Positions 16,031-25,304 of a stretch of 46,923 nucleotides of DNA are shown here, one piece after another. The notes below the pieces were generated by a model, which was not told the origin of the DNA, did no database searches, and was given only the letters and a program-made list of their open reading frames with translations. Within the stretch, counting starts at the first letter, position 1; each line of letters begins with the position of its first letter. The DNA is from Cognatazoarcus sp050305135 (GTDB lineage: Bacteria; Pseudomonadota; Gammaproteobacteria; Burkholderiales; Rhodocyclaceae): contig JBNLET010000219.1 in NCBI GenBank assembly GCA_050305135.1, forward strand, positions 1 through 46,923. Direction: 5' to 3'. The position numbers and the translations under genes were made by a program.

Positions 16031-17185
16031 CTAGTGCAGGTAGTCGCTGATCAGCACCCATCGGCCATCGACGACGCGCGCCATGCGCCCGTAGCGGTTG
16101 CCCAGGTGGTCGTCGGGCGCGAAGCGATAGCTCGGCCCACCGAGAAAGCCGCGCGGGGTCTCCAGACGCTCCATCGCGGCGACGAAGCCCGCCACCGTCA
16201 GCTCGCGACCGGCCGCCCGCAAGGCCTGGATGAAGACGTCGGCCACGTCGTAGCCCATCGCGCTCCAGACGTTCGGATCGGCGTCGTAGCGGGTGCGGTA
16301 GGACTCGATCCACTCGCCCAGGCGCTTGGCGGTGTCCGCGCCCGGATACGGATGCGGCATCACGCTGACGCCGTACAAGCCCTCCACCGCCTCGCCGCCG
16401 AGCTCGTGGGTCTGGGCCGAATAGCCGGAGGCCGTCACCAGCATGTCCACGTTCCAGCCGATCTTGCGCGCCTCGCGCACCGCCGCGACGGTCTCGCGCA
16501 CCACCGTGGCCAGCACCACCAGGTCGCAATCGGCCGCCTGCAGCCGCGCGATCTGGCTCGAGAAATCGGTCGCGCCGCGCTTGTAGCCGGTGCGTTCGAG
16601 CAGCGTCTGCCCCAGTTCGGCCAAACCGGCCTCGACGCCGCGCCCGACCTCCAGGCCGTAGTCGTCGTCCTGGTAGAGCAGGCAGACCCGCCGATAGTGA
16701 TTGCGCCCGACCATGTAGCGTACCGCCGCGTTCATGTAGTCGCGGTAGGGCGCGAAGAGCTGGAACTTGAGTGGGTGGGTCGGCAGATAGGTGGCCTGGT
16801 GCGGCGAGAACGGGAACAGATGGAGCCGGCCGGCGTTGACGATCAGCGGCATCGTCGCCATCACGACCGGCGTGCCGAGGTCGCCGAGGAAGGCGAAGAC
16901 GTCGCCGCCGGACAGCAGCCGGCGGACCGCCAGCACCGCCTTCTTCGGGTCGTAGCCGCTGTCCTCGACCGCGATGGAGAGCCGGCGGCCATGCACGCCG
17001 CCGCGTTCGTTCTCCTCATCCAGCCGCATCACGATGCCGTCGCGGATCGGCGCTCCGAGGATCGCGATCGGTCCGGACAAGTCCTGCACGGTGGCGATCC
17101 GGATCTCGTCGCCGCTCACGCCCGGCGTCGCGCCGAACGCCGCCCCCGCCAGCAGGCAGGTCGCCAACCACAAGGCCCTCAGCAT
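16031..17185 (-). CDS. Liv-type ABC transporter substrate-binding protein
   Basis: A 384-residue periplasmic receptor of the branched-chain amino-acid/amide class (type I fold). The N-terminus is a Sec signal (MLRALWLATCLLAGAAFG). The family signatures are IRIATVQDLSGPIAILG and a closing segment with YRFAPDDHLGN. ATG 17185 has GAGGG four bases upstream and is preferred over an earlier in-frame ATG. It lies 39 bases after the LivM-like permease and forms an operon with it. The substrate could be an amino acid, urea, an amide or an aromatic acid. Confidence 0.88.
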   Translation of the reverse strand: MLRALWLATCLLAGAAFGATPGVSGDEIRIATVQDLSGPIAILGAPIRDGIVMRLDEENERGGVHGRRLSIAVEDSGYDPKKAVLAVRRLLSGGDVFAFLGDLGTPVVMATMPLIVNAGRLHLFPFSPHQATYLPTHPLKFQLFAPYRDYMNAAVRYMVGRNHYRRVCLLYQDDDYGLEVGRGVEAGLAELGQTLLERTGYKRGATDFSSQIARLQAADCDLVVLATVVRETVAAVREARKIGWNVDMLVTASGYSAQTHELGGEAVEGLYGVSVMPHPYPGADTAKRLGEWIESYRTRYDADPNVWSAMGYDVADVFIQALRAAGRELTVAGFVAAMERLETPRGFLGGPSYRFAPDDHLGNRYGRMARVVDGRWVLISDYLH

Positions 17186-17224
17186 TGCCCTCACGCCATC
17201 CCTCCGCTGCTCCGCATGCATCGA

Positions 17225-18151
17225 TTATCCCGCGTCGCGCCGCATTCCGGCGGGGCGCCACAGCACGATCGCCACCAGCACCAGCCCGAAAAGCGCCAGT
17301 TCCAGCCCCGCCGCGCCGAGTTCGAGCGCCGGCATGGCGGCCCTCAGCGCCGCGATCAGCTGCGGCAGCGCGACCATCACGACCGCCCCCCACAGCGCGC
17401 CGGCGAGCGAGCGCACACCGCCGACGAAGACCAGCATCAGCAATTCGAAGGATAGATGCAGGCCGAACTGCTCGGGGCTGAGATAGCCCAGCCAGTGGGC
17501 GTACAGCGCGCCGGCCAGGCCGCCCAGCGCGCCGCCGCAGCCGAAGGCCGAGAGTCGCAGCCGGCCGGCGTCGATGCCGATCGCCGCGGCGGCCGCCTCG
17601 TCGTCGCGGCAGGCACGCCAGGCGCGGCCGAGCCGCGAGCCGAGCAGCCGGCGGCAGGCCAGCAGCGCCGCCGCCAGCACGGCCAGGCTGGTGGCCGCCT
17701 GCGCCGGCGCGCCGGCCAGCGTCCAGCCGAACAGCGACAGCGCCGGCACCAGGCGCCCCGCCGCGCCGCCGGTCAGCGGCGCCAGGCGCAGCAGCAGTTC
17801 CTCGACGATCAGCGCCAGCGCCAGCGTGCTCATCGCGAAGGCCAGGCCGCCCAGGCGGCGTCCCGGCAGGCTGGCCAGCATGCCGCACAGCGCGCCGCCG
17901 GCCGCCGCCAGCGGCAGCGCCGCCAGGCCCGGCCAGTCGGCGTCGACCAGCCCGGCCTGCAGGTAGGCGCCGATCGCCAGCGTTGCGCCGTGGCCGAGCG
18001 AGATCTGCCCGCTGTGGCCGACGATCAGCACCAGTCCGAGGCCGGCCAGCGCCCAGGTGGCGACGAAGGCCGTCTGACCCAGCGCGTTGTCGAGGCCGCC
18101 CGACAAGGCCGCCAGCACGAACAGCGCAGACAGGGCCGGCAGCTGCCTCAT
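17225..18151 (-). CDS. Liv-type ABC transporter permease, LivM family
   Basis: The 308-residue integral membrane protein is of the LivM class: GLVLIVGHSGQISLGHGATLAIGAY holds the conserved G-SGQ-SLGHG motif, and the cytoplasmic loop RLGRAWRACRDDEAAAAAIGID contacts the ATPase. About eight to nine helices are expected. Its ATG overlaps the stop of the LivH-like gene (ATGA), so the two permeases are made in step. No fused or adjacent ATPase domain is present. Confidence 0.9.
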   Translation of the reverse strand: MRQLPALSALFVLAALSGGLDNALGQTAFVATWALAGLGLVLIVGHSGQISLGHGATLAIGAYLQAGLVDADWPGLAALPLAAAGGALCGMLASLPGRRLGGLAFAMSTLALALIVEELLLRLAPLTGGAAGRLVPALSLFGWTLAGAPAQAATSLAVLAAALLACRRLLGSRLGRAWRACRDDEAAAAAIGIDAGRLRLSAFGCGGALGGLAGALYAHWLGYLSPEQFGLHLSFELLMLVFVGGVRSLAGALWGAVVMVALPQLIAALRAAMPALELGAAGLELALFGLVLVAIVLWRPAGMRRDAG

Positions 18152-19014
18152 CGACGGCGCTCCCCGGCGGCGCCGAGCCCGTGCGGAAACAGCAGCAGCA
18201 CCGCCAGCATCAGCACGTAGGCGGCGACGTCCTTCGCCCCCTCCGGCAGGTAGCGGCCCGACAAGGCCTCGATGACCCCGACGCACAGGCCGCCGGCGAG
18301 CGCCCCGGGCAGGCTGGCGAGGCCGCCGATCACGGCCGCCGGGAAAGCCTTCAGGGCGATCGAGCCCATGCCCGGTTCGACGAAGGTGAGCGGCGCCAGC
18401 AGCACGCCGGCGAAGGCCGCCAGCGCGGCGCCCAGCGCCCATGCCAGCGTGTGCATGGCCTGCGGCGAGACGCCCATCGTCGCGGCCAGCGCGGCGTTCT
18501 CGGAGCAGGCCCGCAGTGCCAGCCCGGCGCGGCTGAAGCGATAGAACGCGACCAGCGCGGCCGCGGCCGCGGCGGTGGCCAGCATCACCAGCAGCTGTTC
18601 GGGCGCCAGCCGCAGCGGCCCGAGCGCCAGCGGCTCGCGCCACGGCAACGGCAGGCGGTGCATGCGGTGGGTGGCGGCCGGCACGCTGGTGACCGCGCCG
18701 CGCAGCACCAGGCCGAGGCCGAAGGTCAGCAACACCGCGCAGAGGTGCGGCTGGCAGAGGGCCCGGCGCAGCACGCCGCGTTCGAGCAGCGCGCCGGCGG
18801 CGAACAGCAGCGCGACCGCCGCGGCGCCGGCCGCCCAGACCGGCCAGCCGAAAGTCTCGACCAGCAGCACGGCGCCGAAGGCCCCCACCATCAGCAGCTC
18901 GCCCTGCATGAAGCTGACCGTGCCGGTGGCCTTGTAGATCAGCACGAAGGACAGCGCCACCAGGCCGTAGATGCATCCGGTGGCGACGCCGCTGAGCAGG
19001 ACCTGGGCAAACAT
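18148..19014 (-). CDS. Liv-type ABC transporter permease, LivH family
   Basis: The 288-residue permease begins MFAQVLLSGVATGCIYGLVALSFVLIYKATG, the standard LivH opening, and has the loop SRAGLALRACSENAALAATMGV that docks the ATPase. It pairs with the overlapping LivM-like permease. The gene is first in the three-gene liv-like operon. The usual livG and livF ATPase genes are missing both upstream and downstream. Confidence 0.9.
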   Translation of the reverse strand: MFAQVLLSGVATGCIYGLVALSFVLIYKATGTVSFMQGELLMVGAFGAVLLVETFGWPVWAAGAAAVALLFAAGALLERGVLRRALCQPHLCAVLLTFGLGLVLRGAVTSVPAATHRMHRLPLPWREPLALGPLRLAPEQLLVMLATAAAAAALVAFYRFSRAGLALRACSENAALAATMGVSPQAMHTLAWALGAALAAFAGVLLAPLTFVEPGMGSIALKAFPAAVIGGLASLPGALAGGLCVGVIEALSGRYLPEGAKDVAAYVLMLAVLLLFPHGLGAAGERRR

Positions 19015-19105
19015 GGCGCGGATTATCGGCCCTGCGGCCGCTTCGCGACAGGCCGGCGCGCGGCGATGGCAGCGCAGCAGGCGGGCACCCGGCCCGCAGC
19101 GCGGT

Positions 19106-20056
19106 TCAGTCGCGGCAGCCGGGACTCGGCGGCAGACGGCAGGCGGCGCGGTACTCGCCGGCCATGCGCTCCACCAGCTCGGCCGCGGACGGCACGTCGT
19201 GGATCGTCGCGACGCCGTGCCCGGCGCTCCACACGTCGCGCCATGCCTTGGCCTCGTCGCCGAGGTCCTTGAGCTTGCCCTTGCCGAGGCTGAGCGTCAG
19301 CTGCTCGCGGCTGAAGCCGGCCCGTTGCAGGCTCGGCCACAGGAAGTTGGCATTGGTGCCGGAGATCGCGTCGGTGTAGACGATGTCCTGCGCCGCGCTG
19401 TCCACCACCATGCGCTTGTAGGCATCCGGCGCCATCGACTCGCGCGTGGCGATGAAGCGCGTCCCCATGTAGGCCAGGTCCGCACCCAGCACCTCGGCCG
19501 CCCGCACGCCCGCCCCGTCCGAAATGGCACCGCCGAGAATCAGCGTCCCATCCCAGAATTCGCGGATCTCGCGCAGCAGGCTGAACGCGCTCTGCGTGCC
19601 GGCATGGCCGCCGGCGCCCGAGGCCACCGCGATGATGCCGTCCACGCCGGCGGCGATGGCCTTCTTGGCGTGGTGGGCATGGATCACGTCCGAAAAGACC
19701 AGGCCGCCATAGCCGTGCACGGCCTCGACCACCTGTCCCGGATGGCCCAGGCTGGTGATCACGAACGGCGCGCGGTGGGCGACCAGCAGTTCCAGGTCCG
19801 GCCCCACCCGCGGGTTGCTCGGATGCAGGATCAGGTTAACGCCGTACGGCGCGCAGGCCGGATCGGCGGCCACCGGATCGAGCGCCGTCAGCCACTCGGC
19901 CAGCGTCTCTCCGGTGCGCGCGTTGAGCGCCGGGAAGGTGCCGGCGACGCCGGCCCGGCAGCAGGCGGCGACCAGCTCGGGCCCCGAGATCAGGAACATC
20001 GGCGCCGCGACGGCCGGCAGGCTCAGGCAGCCGCGGAAGCGCAGAGGCAAGGACAT
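19106..20056 (-). CDS. NAD(P)H-dependent flavin oxidoreductase, nitronate-monooxygenase-like
   Basis: The 316-residue FMN-binding TIM barrel belongs to the nitronate monooxygenase (2-nitropropane dioxygenase) family. Visible motifs are PMFLISGPELVAACCRAG near the N-terminus, GVDGIIAVASGAGGHAG in the flavin region, LILGGAISDGAGVRAAEVLGADLAYMGTRF for the phosphate cradle, and the sequence YTDAISGTNANFL. Members oxidise alkyl nitronates or act as quinone or enoyl reductases, so the substrate is uncertain. The gene stands alone, 92 bases upstream of the liv-like operon. Confidence 0.9.
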   Translation of the reverse strand: MSLPLRFRGCLSLPAVAAPMFLISGPELVAACCRAGVAGTFPALNARTGETLAEWLTALDPVAADPACAPYGVNLILHPSNPRVGPDLELLVAHRAPFVITSLGHPGQVVEAVHGYGGLVFSDVIHAHHAKKAIAAGVDGIIAVASGAGGHAGTQSAFSLLREIREFWDGTLILGGAISDGAGVRAAEVLGADLAYMGTRFIATRESMAPDAYKRMVVDSAAQDIVYTDAISGTNANFLWPSLQRAGFSREQLTLSLGKGKLKDLGDEAKAWRDVWSAGHGVATIHDVPSAAELVERMAGEYRAACRLPPSPGCRD

Positions 20057-20136
20057 GCTGTCTCCTTTGGTTCGGTCTTTGCGACATTGTGCCGCGACCC
20101 TAACACGCTCGCGGCGTCGCGGTTAGAGCGCGCACT

Positions 20137-21594
20137 CTAGCGCCCATCGCCCGGCGCCCCGTCGCGACGGGGCGGCGGCGAATAGCGCAGCCGCGCCCCC
20201 TGCAGCACCAGTTCCTGCCGCGTCAGCCAGTCCACGCGCAGATCCAGCACCAGCGGCCAGGCCGGCATCGCGCCGCTGGCACCGCCGGCCGTCGATTCCG
20301 CGTCGCCGCCAAGAGCGCCGAGACGGTCCAGGTCGATCCGGCTCAGCCGCCCGATCAACTGCAGCGGCGGCTCCGTCGCGGCCCGATAGAGCAGCGCCAG
20401 TTGCAGCGGCGCGCCGTCCAGGCGGCCGTCGATGCTGCCGCTGGCCGTCTGCTGCGGCAGGTCGGCGGCCAGGCCGGCGCGCCCGTCGAAGCCGAGCGGG
20501 CTCCCAGCGGCGCCCGCCAGCGAGGCTTCAAGCCGCTGCGCGGTCAGCGTCGCGCTGCCGTCGGACGGCTTGTAGCGGAACTCGCCCTGCAGCGACAGCC
20601 GTCCGGCCAGTGGCCCGCGCGAGGCTTTGGCATCGAGCTGCAGGCCGGCGGCCTCGACGGCTTCGGCCGACAGGCGCAGCTCGCTTGCCGCCGAGGCGAG
20701 GCGGATCGGCTCTCCGTCCACATCGCCTGTCAGGTCCAGCGCCAGCGGCGACAGCCGCAGGCCGGAGGCATCGAGCCTCATCCCGGCGGCGCTGGCAGCC
20801 AGCCCGATCTCCCTGCCGGAGGGCCACTGCAGCCTCGCGCTGAGCGCCAGGCCGCGGCCGTCCGCGGCATGGTCGTCCGACACCTGCAGCTCACCGAGGC
20901 GCAACTCGATTGCGCGCGCCTGGCCGAAGGCGGCGTCGGCCAGCATGCCGTCGATGGCGATCCGCGACAGCGCTGCGCGCTCGGCGTCGACATGCGCCGC
21001 GACGCGCAGCTCGACCGCCAGCGCCCGCGGCGAGGACAGGCTGCCCTCGATTTCGCCGGCCAGTTCGAGGCCGCCGTCGGCGGCGGGCGTCACCGTCAAT
21101 CGCGGCAGCCGCAGCTCGCCTGCGCCGCCGAGCGAGGGGTCGAGCAGCAGCCGCCCGTCCTCGATGCGCATCTTCGGCCAGCGGCCGCCACCCTCGCCGC
21201 CGGCCGGCAGCGGCAGGGCGAGCCGCCCCGTCGCGTCGCGCGCCAGCCGCAGCACCGGCGCCTGCAGGCGCACCTCGTCGATGCGCGCATCGAGCACGTC
21301 GGCCAGGCTGGCGGACGACACCACCACCTGCCGCAGCTCGAGCAGTGGCGCGCCGTCGGGGCCGATCCGCAGCCGCTGCGCGCGCAGCGCGAAGCCCGCG
21401 CCGTCCTGTCCCACCGAAAGTTCGCCGATCGCCACTGGAACGCCCAGGCGCTCGGCCAGCACGCGCGCCAGCTGCCTCTCCGGCAGCCGCTGGCGCTGCG
21501 CGACGATGGCCGCCCCGATCAGCGCGAGGATCGTCACGCCGATCGCGACGGCGAGCCGGAAGCGATGCCGGGCAGCGCGCACGCCAGCGCTCAT
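20137..21594 (-). CDS. AsmA-like envelope protein
   Basis: The 485-residue protein has one N-terminal membrane helix (LAVAIGVTILALIGAAIVA) and then a long beta-rich periplasmic domain with repeated LRLSPLALDL- and LELAGEIEG-like strands, as in AsmA/TamB-type proteins of lipid transport and outer-membrane upkeep. Similarity is by architecture, so the exact family is uncertain. ATG 21594 overlaps the stop of the CHASE2 kinase gene (ATGA), which implies coupled translation of a sensor and an envelope protein. Confidence 0.65.
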   Translation of the reverse strand: MSAGVRAARHRFRLAVAIGVTILALIGAAIVAQRQRLPERQLARVLAERLGVPVAIGELSVGQDGAGFALRAQRLRIGPDGAPLLELRQVVVSSASLADVLDARIDEVRLQAPVLRLARDATGRLALPLPAGGEGGGRWPKMRIEDGRLLLDPSLGGAGELRLPRLTVTPAADGGLELAGEIEGSLSSPRALAVELRVAAHVDAERAALSRIAIDGMLADAAFGQARAIELRLGELQVSDDHAADGRGLALSARLQWPSGREIGLAASAAGMRLDASGLRLSPLALDLTGDVDGEPIRLASAASELRLSAEAVEAAGLQLDAKASRGPLAGRLSLQGEFRYKPSDGSATLTAQRLEASLAGAAGSPLGFDGRAGLAADLPQQTASGSIDGRLDGAPLQLALLYRAATEPPLQLIGRLSRIDLDRLGALGGDAESTAGGASGAMPAWPLVLDLRVDWLTRQELVLQGARLRYSPPPRRDGAPGDGR

Positions 21595-23960
21595 CGGTGG
21601 GCGAACGGCAGCCGGATCGTGAAGATGCTGCCCAGACCCGGTTCGCTGACCACCTCGACGCTGCCGCCGTGGCGCTCGACGACGGTCTTGACGATCATCA
21701 GCCCCAGGCCGAGGCCCGCCACGCGCTTGCCGGTCGTCTTCTCCAGCCGTCCGAAGCGCTGGAACAGCAGGCGCAGATCCTCGGCCGCAATGCCCTCGCC
21801 TTCGTCGTGGACCTCCAGCCGCCAGCCGCGTGGATCGCGCTGCAGGCGCAGGCGTACCGTGCTGCAGGCCGGGCTGTACTTGATCGCATTGGTCAGCAGG
21901 TTGAGCACCGCGCGCTTCAGCATGTCGGGCTCGCACAGCACCGGACACTCCTCCTCGCCGTCCTCGGCGCGTTCGATGCGCACGTTCTTCGACTGCGCCA
22001 GCGTCCAGGCCTCCTCCGAGGCGTCGTCCACCAGCTGATTGAGGTCGTACAGCGTGAAGCGGCGCGCATCGACGCCTTCGGCCCGCACCAGGCGGAACAG
22101 GTTCTCGGTCAGGTGCAGCGCCGAGCGCGCGTACAGGCCGACCCGCTGCAATTCCTCGCGCGGCACCCCGGCGGCCATCGCGGGGTCGTCCTCGAAGTTC
22201 TCGACCAGCGTGACGATCGACGACAGCGGCGAGCGCAGGTCGTGCGAGACGTATTGCATCGCCGCCTCGCGCCGTTCCTGCGCCTGCTTGACCGGGGTGA
22301 TGTCGTCGATCGTCAGCACGACGCCGTGCATGCGGCTGCGCCGGTCGAGCAGCGCCGCGATCGTGATGTGCAGGTTGCGCTTGTCGGCGGCCGGCACCTC
22401 GACCGAGATCGGCGCCTCCGGCGCCGCCGGCAGGCCGCCTTCGAGCGACAGCTCTTCGGGCCAGCGGATCTGGCGCAGCGCCTCGAGCAGCCCCTGCTCG
22501 CCGGCACAACCGAGCAGCGCGCCGGCGCGGCGGTTGTACAGCGGCAAGGCGCCATCCGGTGCGACGACGACGACGCCGGTCGGCAGGCCGTCCAGCGTGT
22601 CCATCATGAAGTGGCGCATCTGGCGCTGCCGGCCGGCGGTCTCGCGCAGCACGCTCAGTCGGCCGTAGATCGGATCGGGCCGCTCGGCGGCCAGGCCGGC
22701 GTCGCCTGCGATCGGACGCCAGCGATCGGCCTCGCGCTGCAAGGCCAGCAGTTCCTCGTCCAGGTAGCGCTGGATCGCTTCGAGGCGGCGCCAGCTCCAC
22801 AGCGGATAGGCCAGCATCGCACCGAGCAGCGCGCCGGCCGGCGGCAGCCACAACTGCAGCTGATGCAGCAGCAGCCATGGCGCGATCAGTGCCGCGATCG
22901 AGATGCTGAAGGCCGCGATCAGCGCTTCGCGCGGCGTCAGCCGGATCATCGCCAGCATCAGCACGATCACCACCACGATCGCCGCCAGTGCGGCGAGGCT
23001 GCGCGGCGCCGACGCGACCGCGCGGCCGCTGCGCAGCGCCGAATAGATGTTGGCATTGACCTCGACGCCCGGCATCGGGTGCGTGATCGCCGCAGTCGGC
23101 GTCGGCACCAGGTCTCCCATGCCGCCCGCGACCGCACCGACGAAGATCGGCCGGCCCTCCAACAGCCGCGGGTCGACGCGCCGCTGCACGACGTCGACGA
23201 AGGACACTCGCCGGTAGGCGCCGGGCGGCCCCGAGAACGGAATCCTCAGCCAGCCCGAGCCGGCGCCGGAGGCCTGGCCGGCCGAGCCGGCCCGTTCGTA
23301 GCGCGCCGCCAGCGCGGGATCCGACAAGGCCAGCAGCGCCAGGCTGAGCTGCGGCAGCGATCGATCCTCGTCACCCAGGCCGGCCCACAGGTAGACGCTG
23401 CGCACCACCCCGTCCGAATCGAATTCCACATGCGCGTGCCCGACCCCGGCCGCATGCCCGGCCGCCAGATGGCGATGCAGGTTGCCGGCGGTTGCGACGC
23501 TGGAATTGCTTTCCATCGGCAACACCACCTGGCCATGCGCCTCGATCGCCGCCTCCAGCGCCTCGTCGCCGGCCGGATCGGTGTGGTCGCGCTCGGAGAA
23601 GATCACGTCGAGCGCCACCGGTCCGGAATGGGCCTCGGCCAGCCGCCGGATCAGCTGCGCGTGCAGCCTGCGCGGCCACGGCCACGGACCGAGTTCCTCC
23701 AGGCTGTGCTCGTCGATGGCGACGATCACCAGGTCCTGGTCCACTTCCCGGCCCAGGGTCGAGATCGAAACGTCGTAGATCGCCTGATCGATGCGCCACA
23801 GCCAGCCGAACTGGGCCACCGCCGTCGCCATCGTGGCGCAGGCGATCGTCACTGCGAACCATTCGGCAATGGCCCGCACGCTGCCCGGGACGATGTAATT
23901 CACTGTGCCGCGCACCTCGCGCTGGATCCGGCCCGCCGGCAGGCGGGTCGCCGATGCCAC
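21591..23960 (-). CDS. CHASE2-PAS sensor histidine kinase
   Basis: The 789-residue membrane sensor has an N-terminal helix, a CHASE2 periplasmic domain (about 55-330; VDQDLVIVAIDEHSLEELG is its signature), three closely spaced helices (about 335-415), a PAS domain, a HisKA domain with the phospho-acceptor His573 in YVSHDLRSPLSS, and an ATPase domain (NLLTNAIKYSP, GLGLGLMIVK). The start is GTG at 23960 with no strong ribosome site. The likely partner regulator is the OmpR-type gene at 24549, separated by mscL on the other strand. Confidence 0.93.
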   Translation of the reverse strand: MASATRLPAGRIQREVRGTVNYIVPGSVRAIAEWFAVTIACATMATAVAQFGWLWRIDQAIYDVSISTLGREVDQDLVIVAIDEHSLEELGPWPWPRRLHAQLIRRLAEAHSGPVALDVIFSERDHTDPAGDEALEAAIEAHGQVVLPMESNSSVATAGNLHRHLAAGHAAGVGHAHVEFDSDGVVRSVYLWAGLGDEDRSLPQLSLALLALSDPALAARYERAGSAGQASGAGSGWLRIPFSGPPGAYRRVSFVDVVQRRVDPRLLEGRPIFVGAVAGGMGDLVPTPTAAITHPMPGVEVNANIYSALRSGRAVASAPRSLAALAAIVVVIVLMLAMIRLTPREALIAAFSISIAALIAPWLLLHQLQLWLPPAGALLGAMLAYPLWSWRRLEAIQRYLDEELLALQREADRWRPIAGDAGLAAERPDPIYGRLSVLRETAGRQRQMRHFMMDTLDGLPTGVVVVAPDGALPLYNRRAGALLGCAGEQGLLEALRQIRWPEELSLEGGLPAAPEAPISVEVPAADKRNLHITIAALLDRRSRMHGVVLTIDDITPVKQAQERREAAMQYVSHDLRSPLSSIVTLVENFEDDPAMAAGVPREELQRVGLYARSALHLTENLFRLVRAEGVDARRFTLYDLNQLVDDASEEAWTLAQSKNVRIERAEDGEEECPVLCEPDMLKRAVLNLLTNAIKYSPACSTVRLRLQRDPRGWRLEVHDEGEGIAAEDLRLLFQRFGRLEKTTGKRVAGLGLGLMIVKTVVERHGGSVEVVSEPGLGSIFTIRLPFAHR

Positions 23961-24070
23961 ATTTTACGCACCGCCATCACCGCCATCCGTGCGTTCTGCT
24001 ATAAGGGAGTCCATGACGAGGGCGTTCCCCACGGCTCGCCCGACGGTTCGCATCGCGAGGGGAGAATGGC

Positions 24071-24496
24071 ATGGGCTTCATGAGTGAATTCAAGGAATTC
24101 GCAGTCAAGGGCAACGCCGTCGACATGGCCGTGGGGGTGATCATCGGCGGCGCGTTCGGCAAGATCGTCGCATCGCTGGTCAAGGACGTGGTCATGCCGG
24201 TGATCGGCATGCTGATCGGCGGTGTCGATTTCAAGAATCTCTACCTCAATCTGGGCAGCACCGCCTACGAGTCGATGGAGGCTGCCGAGAAGGCCGGCGC
24301 GCCACTGGTCAAGTACGGCCTCTTCATCAACACCGTGATCGACTTCCTGATCATCGCGCTGGCCATCTTCGTCGCCATCAAGGCGGTCAATCGGCTCAAG
24401 CGCGACGACACGCCCGAGCCGGAAGCCGCACCGGCGCCGGATCCCGAAGACGTGCTGCTGCTGCGGGAAATCCGCGACCTGCTGAAGCAGAAGTGA
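24071..24496 (+). CDS. mscL: large-conductance mechanosensitive channel
   Basis: MscL opens under membrane tension to release solutes during hypo-osmotic shock. The 141-residue protein has the family's opening (FKEFAVKGNAVDMAVGVIIGGAFGKIV, first helix), a short periplasmic loop and a second helix (YGLFINTVIDFLIIALAIFVAIKAVN), then an acidic tail. GAGGGGAGA lies before ATG 24071. It is transcribed away from the CHASE2 kinase gene and toward the OmpR-type regulator gene. Confidence 0.97.
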   Translation: MGFMSEFKEFAVKGNAVDMAVGVIIGGAFGKIVASLVKDVVMPVIGMLIGGVDFKNLYLNLGSTAYESMEAAEKAGAPLVKYGLFINTVIDFLIIALAIFVAIKAVNRLKRDDTPEPEAAPAPDPEDVLLLREIRDLLKQK

Positions 24497-24505
24497 GCGC
24501 CCTGC

Positions 24506-24544
24506 GGCGTCCGACGCCGCGCCTCCGGCGCCGCGGCGGACGCC
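24506..24544. terminator. GC-rich hairpin between mscL and the regulator gene
   Basis: GGCGTCCG pairs with CGGACGCC, extended by an imperfect CG-rich stem, in the 52-base gap between the convergent genes. It could end transcription from both sides. There is no T run, so efficiency is uncertain. Confidence 0.5.
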
Positions 24545-24548
24545 CGGT

Positions 24549-25259
24549 TCAGGCGCGTTCGCGCGCTTCGGCGGCGTCCGCGAGCTGCTCCAGCCGATAG
24601 CCGTAGTTGTAGGTGGGCACCAGCCGGAAACCGTTGTCGGGACGCAGGTTGAGCTTGCTGCGCACCCGGCTGACGTGGGTATCGACGGTGCGCGTCGCGA
24701 GGTTGGCGGTCTGGCCCCACACCGCCTCCAGCATGTGCCCGCGCGACAGCAGGCGGCCCAGGTTGCGGAACAGGAAGACCGCCAGTTCGAATTCCTTGTC
24801 GGTCAGGTCCACCGCCTCGCCATCCATCGTCGCGGACTTGCTCTGCAGATCGAAGCAGTACTGCGCGATCTCGATCTTCTGGCTGCGCGCGTGCGGCCGG
24901 GCGCGCCGCAGCACGGCCTCGACCCGCGACATCAGTTCGAGCTTGCGGATCGGCTTGACCAGGTAGTCGTCGGCGCCGGCGTTGAGCGCCTCGACGATGT
25001 CCTCCTCGGCGTCGCGCGCGGTGATGAACACCACCGGCATGTCGTTGCCGCGATCCTCGCGCAGCCAGCGCAGCACTTCGTGCCCGCTCATCTCCGGCAG
25101 CATCCAGTCCACCAGCGCGACGTCGAAACTCTCGCGGCCGGCGATGCGCACGAACTCGCGCGACTCCCTGAACAGATGAACGTCCCAGCCATGGTCACGA
25201 AACCATTGTTCCAGGGTGTCTCCTTGCACCACATCATCCTCGACGATCGCTACTCGCAC
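24549..25259 (-). CDS. OmpR-family response regulator
   Basis: The 236-residue regulator has a receiver domain with the acidic pair in VEDD, phospho-acceptor Asp51 in VDWMLPEMSG, the Thr of FITARD and the Lys of YLVKPI. A winged-helix DNA-binding domain follows (LTDKEFELAVFLFRNLGRLLSRGHMLEAVWG, TVDTHVSRVRSKL). The start is GTG 25259, with AAGGAAG nine bases upstream. It is the natural partner of the CHASE2 kinase at 21591-23960 on the same strand. Confidence 0.94.
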   Translation of the reverse strand: MRVAIVEDDVVQGDTLEQWFRDHGWDVHLFRESREFVRIAGRESFDVALVDWMLPEMSGHEVLRWLREDRGNDMPVVFITARDAEEDIVEALNAGADDYLVKPIRKLELMSRVEAVLRRARPHARSQKIEIAQYCFDLQSKSATMDGEAVDLTDKEFELAVFLFRNLGRLLSRGHMLEAVWGQTANLATRTVDTHVSRVRSKLNLRPDNGFRLVPTYNYGYRLEQLADAAEARERA

Positions 25260-25304
25260 TTTGATGCTTCCTTGTTATCGTAATTCGCGCCCCTTCTCCC
25301 CGGC

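Noticed and set aside
20910..24083. Long plus-strand frame across the AsmA-like and kinase genes
   Set aside because: Arg/Ala-rich low-complexity translation antisense to recognisable domains.
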